Below are positions 14,904 to 22,734 of a stretch of DNA of 27,211 nt, one piece after another. Source of the stretch: Propionibacteriaceae bacterium UBA6122. GTDB lineage: Bacteria; Actinomycetota; Actinomycetes; Propionibacteriales; Propionibacteriaceae. Positions within the stretch are counted from its first letter, which is position 1; the number at the start of each line of letters is the position of its first letter. A program made the translations under genes and the position numbers. The notes below the pieces were generated by a model, which was not told the origin of the DNA, searched no databases, and was given only the letters and a program-made list of their open reading frames with translations. The stretch spans positions 73,905 through 101,115 of the forward strand of contig DIVW01000043.1 in assembly GCA_002428365.1 (NCBI GenBank), in the 5' to 3' direction.

Positions 14904-15346
14904 TTGGGTAGCTCCTTAGCTTGGATGCGTTTGCAGAGGATCAATAGGTCGGTGTTCAGTCGGTCGGTATCAAGCTCGACCTGCTGCGGGACGGCGGGCC
15001 GGAAGACTGTGTCGAGCTCGGCCTCCAACTGCGCGCTCGCGACCTGGAGCAACTGCCCGCCGCGCTCGGTAAGACTGACCAGCACCCGCCGTCGGTGATG
15101 TGGGTCGGAGCTGCGACGCACCAGGCCCGCAGCTTCCAGTGCTGGCAACCGCTTACTCACCGCCGCCTTGGTCAGCCGCAGGCACCGGGCCAACTCGGTG
15201 ACGTCGGAGCCGCCATTCTCGGCCACCACCACCAGGTATTCGAACTCGTTGAAACTCAGACCGTGATCGCGGCGCAGCAAGGCATCGGCATAGGTGTCCA
15301 TCGCGGAGGTCAGCTCGTGCAGAGTCACCATGAATCGATCAGCCAT
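14900..15346 (-). CDS. MarR family transcriptional regulator
   Basis: The 148-residue protein has a winged-helix core: SFNEFEYLVVVAENGG, then VTELARCLRLTKAAVSKRLPALEAAGLVRR, and a wing with DPHHRRRVLVSLTERG. The flanking helices serve dimerisation. It is co-transcribed with the quinone reductase (ATGA overlap). The chosen ATG 15344-15346 lies 7 bases from an operator palindrome and has no ribosome binding site, so a leaderless mRNA is likely; Met6 at 15331 is the alternative but also lacks a Shine-Dalgarno. The gene is probably autoregulated by the two palindromes just upstream. Confidence 0.85.
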   Translation of the reverse strand: MADRFMVTLHELTSAMDTYADALLRRDHGLSFNEFEYLVVVAENGGSDVTELARCLRLTKAAVSKRLPALEAAGLVRRSSDPHHRRRVLVSLTERGGQLLQVASAQLEAELDTVFRPAVPQQVELDTDRLNTDLLILCKRIQAKELPK

Positions 15347-15381
15347 GCCCTAAGTCAACCGGTTGACACTCCATTTGTCAA
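15347..15381 (-). promoter_or_regulatory. Predicted leaderless promoter of the MarR-quinone reductase operon
   Basis: Reading the minus strand, TTGACA (15381-15376) and TTGACT (15358-15353) are 17 bases apart and overlap the two palindromes. The second hexamer is followed by TAGGGC and then ATG, so transcription would start at or next to the first codon. Leaderless mRNAs are common in actinomycetes. This is sequence inference only, and TTGACT is a poor -10 match. Confidence 0.4.
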
Positions 15382-15390
15382 CCGGTTGAC
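15354..15390. promoter_or_regulatory. Two perfect 14-bp palindromes GTCAACCGGTTGAC, MarR operators
   Basis: GTCAACCGGTTGAC occurs at 15354-15367 and 15377-15390, 23 bp centre to centre, just upstream of the MarR gene. The second copy extends to the 16-bp palindrome TGTCAACCGGTTGACA. Position over the promoter predicts repression by the MarR dimer. Confidence 0.85.
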
Positions 15391-15445
15391 ACTCGTGGCG
15401 ATTGAGGCCGAGGCGGCTGAGCCGCCTGTACTGAGCAGAAGTTGG

Positions 15446-15487
15446 CTGAGCTCGTCGAAGCCCCTATTGACCCTTCGACAAGCTCAG
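15446..15487. repeat. Dispersed palindromic element, second full copy
   Basis: Arms 15446-15460 and 15473-15487 match at 14 of 15 bases (CTGAGCTCGTCGAAG against CTTCGACAAGCTCAG) around a 12-base loop, then continue AGGGATCTGGG. It is the same element as 12491-12522. It lies in the 295-bp gap between the MarR and DUF218 genes, where nothing else is recognised besides the MarR operators. Confidence 0.75.
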
Positions 15488-15641
15488 GGATCTGGGTGGG
15501 GCAGGGAACTGCTGCAGCGGTTTCGGGTTGAGACCGGCCCAAATCGGCTCAGCGCAAACCCTCAAGTAGGCAGATGCGCAATTGAGACCCTGGTGCAAGA
15601 CTCCAGAAGTCCGCTTCCCCGAGAGTCCCTGAAGGGCCGCC

Positions 15642-17024
15642 ATGAACACCTCCGGTCGCTGGCGAGTCATCGCCGTCGCCACCGCACTGCTGTTCACTCT
15701 GGTGTGGCCGACCAGTGCGCCCGCCGCACCGACCAGCGAGCTCTCCAACAGCGCGGTACGCACCCGAGTCATCTACTTCCAGCGCGCCGCCCGTCCGGTT
15801 GACCGGGCGCTGGCGCTCAGCGAGATCGCGATCCGCTCCCCCTTCGAGGCCGGCCTATGGCGGCAGTTCCTTGCGTCCTGGGACACCGCCAACACCGCGC
15901 AGAAGCTGAACTACACCACCCCCAAAGGTCTGCCCACCAAGGGGCACGTCTTCGTGGTGCTTGGTGGCTCGCTGACCAAGAGCGGCACGATCACCACCCA
16001 GCTGAAGAACCGACTGAAGGTGGCGCTGGCCGCACTGAAGGCCTACCCCGCATCGCGGGTGCTGGTCTCCGGCGGGGTACCGAAGAACGGTCACACTGAG
16101 GCTGCGGTGATGCGTTCGTGGTTGATCGAAAACGGCATTGCCTCGGCCCGCATCATCACTGAAGCCAAGTCGTCCAGCACCGTGGGCAACGCGGCCAACT
16201 CGATGGCGATCCTCAAGGCCGACCCCAACGTCACCAGTTACACGATCATCTCTGATGCTTCCCACCTTCGCCGGGCCGGGGTGCTGTTCAACGCCGCCGC
16301 ATTGAAGCTGCAACTCAAAGCTGGCAAGGCGTGGCCGATTCAGCAGCTCGCCAACGTGGCGCACAAGGACAAAAAGATCACCAACCCAGCCAGCGACGCG
16401 ACCAGGGCAGTGATCTCCAGTAACGCTGCCGCCGTCCTCGGGCTTAGCTCCACCTACAGCTCACTGCTCTCCTCCCCGCCGAAGGCCGCTGTATTCACGG
16501 CCCTCAAGGTCAAGCCGGCCAAGACCACCTACCAGGTGGGCAGCAGCTTCAGTCGCAGCGATCTGGCCGCGACCGCCGTCTACGACCAGGGCAGCCTGCC
16601 AGTCACTGGCGCGGTCAAGATCAGTGGCTTCAGCTCAGCCAAGGTCGGCACCGCGAAGCTGACGGTGTCCTACAGCGACCGGTCCAAGACCAAGACGACC
16701 TCCTTCAAGGTCGCGGTCGTCAAGGCCGCCACCAAAGCCAAAGTGAGCGCGTCCACCACCAAGGTGAAGAAGAACCGCACGCGAGTAACGCTGAAGGTGA
16801 AGCTGGCCTCCAGCACGGGCATCGTGCCCACCGGCAAGGTTCGCATCTACGTCGGCTCGAAGTGGGTCAAGACCATCACCTTGAAGGCCTCGGCCAAGGG
16901 GGCGGTCTCCTACAAGCTGGCGAAGTTCACCAAGACCGGCACCAAGACGATCCGGATGGTCTATTCCGGCACCTCGAAGCTGACTTCCACCAAGGCATCG
17001 CTCAAGGTGACCGTCAAGCGGTAG
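15642..17024 (+). CDS. Secreted DUF218 (SanA/ElyC-like) protein with C-terminal Ig-like domains
   Basis: A signal peptide covers roughly residues 1-29 (hydrophobic core 10-22, cleavage near APAAP). A DUF218 domain follows (about 100-270: GHVFVVLGGS, ASRVLVSGG, HTEAAVMRSWLIENGI, then ISDASHLRRA). Two bacterial Ig-like domains make up the rest (about 285-360 and 372-460). The C-terminal third is unusually Lys/Thr-rich, giving a basic tail that could hold the protein on the wall. DUF218 proteins such as SanA and ElyC are linked to envelope and peptidoglycan integrity, but their reaction is not settled. Start ATG at 15642 is preceded by AAGGG. It is followed by the esterase lipoprotein on the same strand. 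Confidence 0.8.
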   Translation: MNTSGRWRVIAVATALLFTLVWPTSAPAAPTSELSNSAVRTRVIYFQRAARPVDRALALSEIAIRSPFEAGLWRQFLASWDTANTAQKLNYTTPKGLPTKGHVFVVLGGSLTKSGTITTQLKNRLKVALAALKAYPASRVLVSGGVPKNGHTEAAVMRSWLIENGIASARIITEAKSSSTVGNAANSMAILKADPNVTSYTIISDASHLRRAGVLFNAAALKLQLKAGKAWPIQQLANVAHKDKKITNPASDATRAVISSNAAAVLGLSSTYSSLLSSPPKAAVFTALKVKPAKTTYQVGSSFSRSDLAATAVYDQGSLPVTGAVKISGFSSAKVGTAKLTVSYSDRSKTKTTSFKVAVVKAATKAKVSASTTKVKKNRTRVTLKVKLASSTGIVPTGKVRIYVGSKWVKTITLKASAKGAVSYKLAKFTKTGTKTIRMVYSGTSKLTSTKASLKVTVKR

Positions 17025-17095
17025 TTCGCCTGGACCGGTGCTGGGTAGGGCCTGGAGATCTCCTGTAGCTGAACCTGCGGCTCTGCCCTTAGTCA

Positions 17096-18010
17096 GTGGC
17101 GTTGCCTAACCTCAGGGATGTGATCCGCCAACTACTGCTGTGCACCGCCACCGCCCTGGCCGTGACCGTTACTGGCTGTGGCGCTCAAGCCAAACCAACC
17201 ACGACCACCACGATTCCGGCTGGCACTTCCAGCCATCAACTCCGCACCCCTGATGGCCAACAGCGCACCTTCGGTGTTCATCGTCCGGCGGTTGAACCGG
17301 GCGCCAAGGGCTACCCGCTGGTGCTGATGCTGCATGGCGGCTTCGGCACCGGCGCTCAGGCCGAAGCGGCGTACGGCTGGGACGAACTGGCTGAGCGGCA
17401 GGGCTTCGTGGTGGTCTATCCCGACGGCCTCGACCGGGCCTGGAACGCCGGTTCCTGCTGCGGTGCCCCGCAGCGCGACGGCATCGACGACGTCGCGTTT
17501 ATAGCCGCCTTGGTGGCTCAAGTCGACGAAATCGTCAGCATCGATGCCTCCCGCCGCTACGTCACCGGAATGTCGAATGGCGCGATGATGGCCTACCGGC
17601 TGGCCTGCGAGACCACCCTGTTCGCCGCGGTGGCTCCGGTGGCCGGCACCCAGTTGGTGAGTTGCACCGACGGGCAGCCCACCTCGGTGCTGCATTTGCA
17701 CGGCACCTCCGACACCCGAGTTCACCTGGACGGGACCACCGGCGACGGCGTGGCCAAAGTGACCGGGCCACCGATCGCCAAGGTGTTGGCCGGTTGGCGC
17801 CAACGCGACCACTGTGCGGCGTTCGCCACCACCACAGCTGGCGCCGTGACCACCTCGATCGCCGACTGCCCACTCGGTCGGACGGTGGAGTGGATCCTCA
17901 TCGACGGCATGGGCCACGAATGGCCCGGCGGCGCTCGATCCGCAACCCAACTTGAGGCCACCGCAGTGATCTGGGACTTCTTCCAGCGACACCCCCGCGC
18001 GGCTTCCTGA
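17096..18010 (+). CDS. Lipoprotein esterase, LpqC / PHB depolymerase-like
   Basis: The 304-residue protein has a type II signal peptide with lipobox VTGC (Cys28 counting from GTG 17096), so it is probably lipid-anchored outside the membrane. After a Thr-rich linker comes an alpha/beta hydrolase: LMLHGGFGTG near residue 78 (oxyanion loop), GMSNGAM with nucleophile Ser160, HGTSDTRV with Asp206, and GMGHEWPGG with the catalytic His near residue 276. This order matches the feruloyl/PHB-type esterases (COG3509, LpqC). The substrate is unknown. The start is uncertain: GTG 17096 and GTG 17120 are both in frame, and neither has a clear ribosome binding site; the latter gives a shorter signal peptide. 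Confidence 0.85.
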   Translation: MALPNLRDVIRQLLLCTATALAVTVTGCGAQAKPTTTTTIPAGTSSHQLRTPDGQQRTFGVHRPAVEPGAKGYPLVLMLHGGFGTGAQAEAAYGWDELAERQGFVVVYPDGLDRAWNAGSCCGAPQRDGIDDVAFIAALVAQVDEIVSIDASRRYVTGMSNGAMMAYRLACETTLFAAVAPVAGTQLVSCTDGQPTSVLHLHGTSDTRVHLDGTTGDGVAKVTGPPIAKVLAGWRQRDHCAAFATTTAGAVTTSIADCPLGRTVEWILIDGMGHEWPGGARSATQLEATAVIWDFFQRHPRAAS

Positions 18011-18180
18011 GCCGGTTGCCCCACCTGGCTGAAGCCCCGGCGACCCGTAAGAGCACCCCAAGGCGTTGTCAGAGCATTTTGTAGCGGTCACTGGCAGTTC
18101 GGCAGTCGTTCGCAATGGCTGCCTATCTTCAGAGTTGAACCCGGCCTTCGGCTGGCTGCTTCGGCCCTGAAAGGACCTGC

Positions 18181-20634
18181 ATGCCCCGTCCGTCCCGCTC
18201 AATACTGGTGGTTGCGTTGGCGTTGGTGGCCACCCTGCTCATCCTCCCCAAAACCTGGACTCCGGCCAGCGCCGCCGCGCCCGACGCCCCCAGCCCGGCA
18301 CCGGCGGCCAGCCCAACGACAACCTCGACCCTGGTGTTGCCGACCGCTCAAGCCAGCGGCGGCGGCGACCGTGCCGTCACCCTCAGCACGCTCAGCACTG
18401 CCGGAATCAAGTTCAGCGAGGAGCAGGTCACCCTGCCCGGTTCCGGGTTCGGCGGCGTGATTAGCGCACTGCCGACCACCCTGGCGTTCGACTACGCCAA
18501 GGGTGCAGCGATCACCGACCCGCTTCGTCCCGGCGACGGGCTGACGGCCACCACCGCTGCCACAGGACGTTTCCCGTTCCAACGGTTCGAGCTGTCTGCT
18601 GCCTCACTTTCCGGCTCGGCGCTCACCTGGCAAGGCACCGCCGACCCGTCGCGCCTGGTGCGACTTTGGGCGTGGAACACCGCGACCGCGGGTTGGGAGC
18701 CGGTAGCCGCCGGGCGGGGCTTGGCTGAAGGTCAACTCAGCCTTCGCGGCGAAGCCAAGGCCGACTTCAACGACAGGGGCGCGGTGCATCTGTTGGTGAC
18801 TGGGGAGGATCCGTTCGCCGACGACCTGACCAAGCCAGTGGACAGCGCCTTCGCTGATCCGTCTGACTATGACTTCGCCCTCGCCCACTACACCGACACC
18901 CAGTACCTCACCGAGGGCGCGGTGGAACGACGCAGCGCCAAGGAACGGGCCGTGTGGCGCAAGGCGTACGCCGAGATTCCACGCTGGATCGCCGCGAACG
19001 CCTCATCGCGCAAGATCGCCTACGCCGCGCACACCGGGGACGTCATCGAGGACTGGTTCAGCACCGCCTACGCCGACGAAGCCGCGGCCAAGACCAATGC
19101 TCGGGCTCAGTTCGCCGTAGCCTCGGCCAACCAGAAGATCCTTGATGACGCCGGGGTGGTGAACGGCATCCTGCCCGGAAACCACGACACCCGAGCTGGC
19201 ACCGAGACTGGGAAATCGGCTTTGTTCAACGACTACTTCGGGACGGGCCGCTACCAGGCCCTCGAAAAGACCAGCCAGTGGCAGGCCGAGAACGCCAGCT
19301 ACCACCCTTGGCAGAGCGGCGACAACTCCAACCACTACGACCTGTTTACCGCTGGTGGGCTGGACTTCATCGCCGTCCACCTTGGCTACGGGGTGAGCCC
19401 TGCCGAGATCGCCTGGGCCAATCGGGTACTCACCCGCTACGCCGACCGCAACGCGATCCTGTTCACTCACGCCTTCAACAAGGCCAGCTACGCCGCGGAC
19501 GGACGGGTTGCCGACTTCTCCAACGACGGCATCCGCCTGGAAGAGCAGATCGTGGCCACGAACCCCAATGTGGCTTTGGTGCTGTCAGGCCATGAGCACG
19601 GGGTGAGCGTGGCAGTGAAGAAGAACCTCGGCAAGCCCGGCAACAACGTCACCGAACTACTCGCTGACTACCAGTTCTACCAAGTCAAGGCCAGCGAGGT
19701 CGGGCTGACCGGGGTCGGCGGCCACCATGCTTCCGATCAGCTTCGGTTTGGGGCGAGCTTCCTGCAACTGCTGCAGTTCAACGTCGCTCGCGGCGAGATC
19801 ACCATCGACACCTTATCGCCGCTGCTGAACAACTTCAATGCCAGCGAATACGACAACCAGCACCGCTACACCGGCAGTGAGGACGACACCGTCGTCCCGG
19901 TTCAACTAACCACCCGCAAGACCAGCTTCAGCACTGACACTGTCGCGCTGGCCACCCCAACTGACACCGCGATCGGCACCGCCAGCGCCGCAGCCCCGCT
20001 GTCTTGGACGGGGTTGGCGACTGGGCAGGTGCGCGGCTGGCGCGCCACCGGCAAGGGCAACCTCATCGGCTACGGCCTGTTCACCGTCCCCGCCGCCGGC
20101 GCCGCCACCACTGCGGCGCTGGAGCTGCCGGTGGCCACCATTGAGACCGGCAAGGCCTTCGACGCCGCAACCGGTGTCTCGGCTGGCACCAGCAACCTGA
20201 CCGTCCTTGGCGGAATCGACACCGCGCGGGCTGGTAATCAGCAGCTGGGCTATGTGGCCACCGACGCCGCTGGCAACCAGTGGCTTGGGTCGCGTTCGGT
20301 TAGCGTGGTCGCGGCGGCAACGGCAGAGGCCCCCGACCGCAGCTATCCCCAGATCTCGGTACTGCTGGCCAGCACCCGCCAGGGCATCGCCACCACCGCC
20401 TACGTGACGGTAAAGGCCGGCGGGCATCTGGTTGGCGGCGGCGAGATCACCCTGACCTTGGATGGCCACCGCTTCACCACCGCCGCCCTAACCGATGGCC
20501 GGGTGCAGCTACGCCTGCCGGCCGAGTTGACGCCCGGTGGCCATGTACTACAGACCGCCTATTCCGGCGACTCGGTCACCGAGGCCGCCCGGATTGAGTC
20601 CACCTTCACCGTGGCGGCGAGGGCTCAGCGTTGA
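18181..20634 (+). CDS. Secreted calcineurin-like metallophosphoesterase, multidomain
   Basis: A signal peptide covers about residues 1-33 (ILVVALALVATLLIL core). The next region (about 75-210) looks like a beta-sandwich, then the metallophosphoesterase core runs about 228-480 with motifs DTQ (Asp239), GDVIED (Asp287), GNHD (333-336), THAF (His430) and GHEH (470-473). The first motif is D-x-Q rather than D-x-H, so one metal ligand differs. The C-terminal region (about 600-817) has Ig-like repeats. It probably cleaves phosphoesters outside the cell, for example to scavenge phosphate. ATG 18181 has AAAGGA 6 bases upstream. A hairpin follows the stop at 20640-20677. Confidence 0.85.
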   Translation: MPRPSRSILVVALALVATLLILPKTWTPASAAAPDAPSPAPAASPTTTSTLVLPTAQASGGGDRAVTLSTLSTAGIKFSEEQVTLPGSGFGGVISALPTTLAFDYAKGAAITDPLRPGDGLTATTAATGRFPFQRFELSAASLSGSALTWQGTADPSRLVRLWAWNTATAGWEPVAAGRGLAEGQLSLRGEAKADFNDRGAVHLLVTGEDPFADDLTKPVDSAFADPSDYDFALAHYTDTQYLTEGAVERRSAKERAVWRKAYAEIPRWIAANASSRKIAYAAHTGDVIEDWFSTAYADEAAAKTNARAQFAVASANQKILDDAGVVNGILPGNHDTRAGTETGKSALFNDYFGTGRYQALEKTSQWQAENASYHPWQSGDNSNHYDLFTAGGLDFIAVHLGYGVSPAEIAWANRVLTRYADRNAILFTHAFNKASYAADGRVADFSNDGIRLEEQIVATNPNVALVLSGHEHGVSVAVKKNLGKPGNNVTELLADYQFYQVKASEVGLTGVGGHHASDQLRFGASFLQLLQFNVARGEITIDTLSPLLNNFNASEYDNQHRYTGSEDDTVVPVQLTTRKTSFSTDTVALATPTDTAIGTASAAAPLSWTGLATGQVRGWRATGKGNLIGYGLFTVPAAGAATTAALELPVATIETGKAFDAATGVSAGTSNLTVLGGIDTARAGNQQLGYVATDAAGNQWLGSRSVSVVAAATAEAPDRSYPQISVLLASTRQGIATTAYVTVKAGGHLVGGGEITLTLDGHRFTTAALTDGRVQLRLPAELTPGGHVLQTAYSGDSVTEAARIESTFTVAARAQR

Positions 20635-20639
20635 GCCTT

Positions 20640-20677
20640 GGACGCAGGCGCGTGGACCCCTCCTCGCGTCTGCGTCC
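20640..20677 (+). terminator. Terminator-like hairpin after the metallophosphoesterase
   Basis: Arms GGACGCAGGCGCG (20640-20652) and CGCGTCTGCGTCC (20665-20677) pair at 12 of 13 bases around a 12-base loop, 5 bases after the stop. No U-tract follows. Confidence 0.65.
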
Positions 20678-20787
20678 ATCCAACGCGCCGTCCGAGTCGC
20701 CGACCCATTGGCCCTTCTTCCCCGCAGACGGGACGGTTGTGGCAGGGTTGCGGGGTACCAATCCCGAATCAGCCAGGAGAGCCTGCA

Positions 20788-21810
20788 ATGCGGTTTCTGT
20801 TTCTGGGCGCCGGCGCCATCGGCACCTACGTGGGCGGCTCGCTGGCTTTGGCCGGCCACCAGGTGACTTTCAGCGAGCAGCCTGATGCCGCCACCACCAT
20901 CGGCGCCGCAGGCTTGCGGGTCACCAAGGCCGGCCACACTGAAGCCGTCCATGACTTCGCCATCTTTGGCTCCGCTGCCGAAGCACTCGCGGCCGGTCCC
21001 TACGACGTGGCCGTCTGCGCGCTGAAATCCTTCGACACCGATGCCGCGATGGACGCCCTGATCGCCACCGGCCAGCCGGTCCCCGCAGTGCTCAGCCTGC
21101 AAAACGGGGTGGCCAACGAGCCACTGATCGCTGGCAAACTCGGCGCTGATCAGGTGATCACCGGAACTGTCACCACCGCGGTCAGCAAGCCTGGCGTCGG
21201 CCAGGTAATCGAAGAGAAGCTGCGCGGCATCGGTATCGCGTTGAACCACCCGTTGAGCGCGTCGTTGGTGGGCGCGTTGAACGATGCCAGCCTCAATGCA
21301 GTCGGGTATCCCGAACCACGCGCGATGAAGTGGTCAAAGCTGCTGACCAACCTCACCGGCAACGCCACTTCAGCGATTCTGGACGAGCCAGTTTCGGTGC
21401 TGTTCGCCGACCCCCGCACCTACCGGATCGAAATCGAGGTGTTGCGCGAATGCCTAGCGGTGATGGCCGCCCTTGGGCTGCGTCCGGTGAATCTTCCCGG
21501 CACCCCAGTACGAGCCCTGGCGCTGGCGGCCCGGCGGCTGCCACGGTTCATCGCCCAGCCAGCACTCACCAAGGCTCTCGGTAGCGGGCGCGGCGACAAG
21601 ATGCCGTCCTTCCATATCGATCTGCATTCGGGACGGGGCCGCACCGAAGTTGGTTTCCTGAATGGGGCGGTGGCCGATCACGGGGACGCAACGGGCGTGC
21701 CCACCCCGGTCAACCGGCTACTCACCGACACCCTTGAAGCGCTCAGCTCCGGTGAGCAGAGCCTGGAAACCTATCGGCACAACCCCGACGCGCTGTTGGC
21801 CCTGCTCTGA
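20788..21810 (+). CDS. Ketopantoate reductase family protein (ApbA/PanE)
   Basis: The 340-residue protein has an N-terminal Rossmann site GAGAIG (7-12) and the C-terminal ApbA_C helical domain. The block WSKLLTN near 182-188 gives Lys184 and Asn188, the equivalents of the catalytic Lys176 and Asn180 of E. coli PanE. It reduces a 2-oxo acid with NADPH, in PanE 2-dehydropantoate to pantoate for coenzyme A synthesis. Paralogues in this family often act on other substrates, and no pan gene lies nearby, so the symbol is withheld. ATG 20788 is set by AGGAGA at 20775-20780, 7 bases upstream; the frame opens further upstream but there is no ribosome binding site there. Confidence 0.85.
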   Translation: MRFLFLGAGAIGTYVGGSLALAGHQVTFSEQPDAATTIGAAGLRVTKAGHTEAVHDFAIFGSAAEALAAGPYDVAVCALKSFDTDAAMDALIATGQPVPAVLSLQNGVANEPLIAGKLGADQVITGTVTTAVSKPGVGQVIEEKLRGIGIALNHPLSASLVGALNDASLNAVGYPEPRAMKWSKLLTNLTGNATSAILDEPVSVLFADPRTYRIEIEVLRECLAVMAALGLRPVNLPGTPVRALALAARRLPRFIAQPALTKALGSGRGDKMPSFHIDLHSGRGRTEVGFLNGAVADHGDATGVPTPVNRLLTDTLEALSSGEQSLETYRHNPDALLALL

Positions 21811-21879
21811 GCAGTCACCCCCATGGGCACCTGTCCAGCACCTGCTCTGGGCGGTAAGGTCAACAAAGGCTCTGGGGGA

Positions 21880-21898
21880 ACCTCCATTTTTTGGAGGT
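21880..21898 (+). promoter_or_regulatory. Hairpin sequestering the CAP-protein ribosome binding site
   Basis: ACCTCC (21880-21885) can pair perfectly with GGAGGT (21893-21898), the Shine-Dalgarno of the CAP-protein gene, with the 7-base loop ATTTTTT. The GTG start at 21903 is 4 bases after it. The stem would hide the ribosome binding site. Confidence 0.6.
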
Positions 21899-21902
21899 CA
21901 TC

Positions 21903-22697
21903 GTGTCAAGGTTGTCGCGATTGGTGGTCAGCTGGCTGGCCGCTATTGCGCTGCTCGGATTGTGGCTGGTTCCCACACCGTCCCAGGCAGTCAGCAAGCC
22001 CACGGCCAAATACGCCACGGTGAAAGTGGCTGCCGCCGAGGGCGGCACGAAGATCACCATCACCGGCAAGAACCTGAAGAAGGTCTCGGCAATCTACTTC
22101 GGCTCAACCAAGACCACCAAGATCACCCACGTGTCGGCCACCAAGCTGAAGGTGACTGCCCCAAAGCATGTTCCCGGCACGGTGAAGCTGAAACTGCGGG
22201 CTGGCAAGAGGACCTACACCACCAAGCTGAAGATCACCTACGTGGTGACCAAGATCAGTCCCACCGCCACTGAGGCGGAGGTGCTACGGCTGACCAACGC
22301 TGCCCGGTTAAGCGGCTACACCTGTGTGGACGAGGCCTCCGATACCACCACCAAGCTGCCGGCAGTCGCCGCGCTGAGCTGGAATGCCAAGCTGGCCTAC
22401 GCCGCCCGTGGCCACAGCAGCGACATGGCGGCGAAGAACTACTTCTCCCACACCAGCAAGGACGGGACGACTTTCTCCGCGCGCATCACTCGCGCCGGCT
22501 ACAAGTGGAGCGCGGTGGGCGAAAATATTGCCGCCGGCTATTCAACCCCGGCGCGGGTGGTGGAGGGGTGGCTGGCAAGTTATGGCCACTGCAAGAACCT
22601 GATGTCGGCCAACTTCACCGAGCTTGGGGTGGGCGTGGCCACCGGTGGCGACTACGGCATCTATTGGACCCAGGACTTCGGCAAGCCGCGCAGCTGA
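21903..22697 (+). CDS. Secreted IPT/TIG-CAP domain protein
   Basis: The 264-residue protein has a signal peptide (about 1-29, cleavage near SQA), an IPT/TIG Ig-like domain (about 35-114) and a C-terminal CAP/SCP domain (120-260). The CAP signature residues are ARGHSSDMA with His171, GENIA with Glu207 and HCKNLM with His229, plus YWTQDFG near the end. Bacterial CAP proteins are found outside the cell and in some cases act on the envelope, but a reaction cannot be assigned. The GTG at 21903 is chosen because GGAGGT sits 4 bases upstream; a TTG at 21891 is in frame but lies before it. The N-terminal domain is Lys/Thr-rich, like the DUF218 protein. Confidence 0.85.
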   Translation: MSRLSRLVVSWLAAIALLGLWLVPTPSQAVSKPTAKYATVKVAAAEGGTKITITGKNLKKVSAIYFGSTKTTKITHVSATKLKVTAPKHVPGTVKLKLRAGKRTYTTKLKITYVVTKISPTATEAEVLRLTNAARLSGYTCVDEASDTTTKLPAVAALSWNAKLAYAARGHSSDMAAKNYFSHTSKDGTTFSARITRAGYKWSAVGENIAAGYSTPARVVEGWLASYGHCKNLMSANFTELGVGVATGGDYGIYWTQDFGKPRS

Positions 22698-22734
22698 GTT
22701 CCGGCAGTTGGTGGCTCGGTGGTGGCCGCCGCGG

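Noticed and set aside
15490..15641. Riboswitch or structured leader before the DUF218 gene
   Set aside because: No match to known riboswitch cores that I could recognise; only scattered short repeats.
18011..18180. Regulatory RNA or gene between the esterase and the metallophosphoesterase
   Set aside because: No ORF with a ribosome binding site and no convincing conserved structure; a TATCTT hexamer at 18124 lacks a partner at the right distance.
5736..21810. Biosynthetic cluster linking the PfaD-like enzyme, thioesterase and ketopantoate reductase
   Set aside because: The genes are far apart, on different strands, and no ketosynthase, carrier protein or acyltransferase lies between them.
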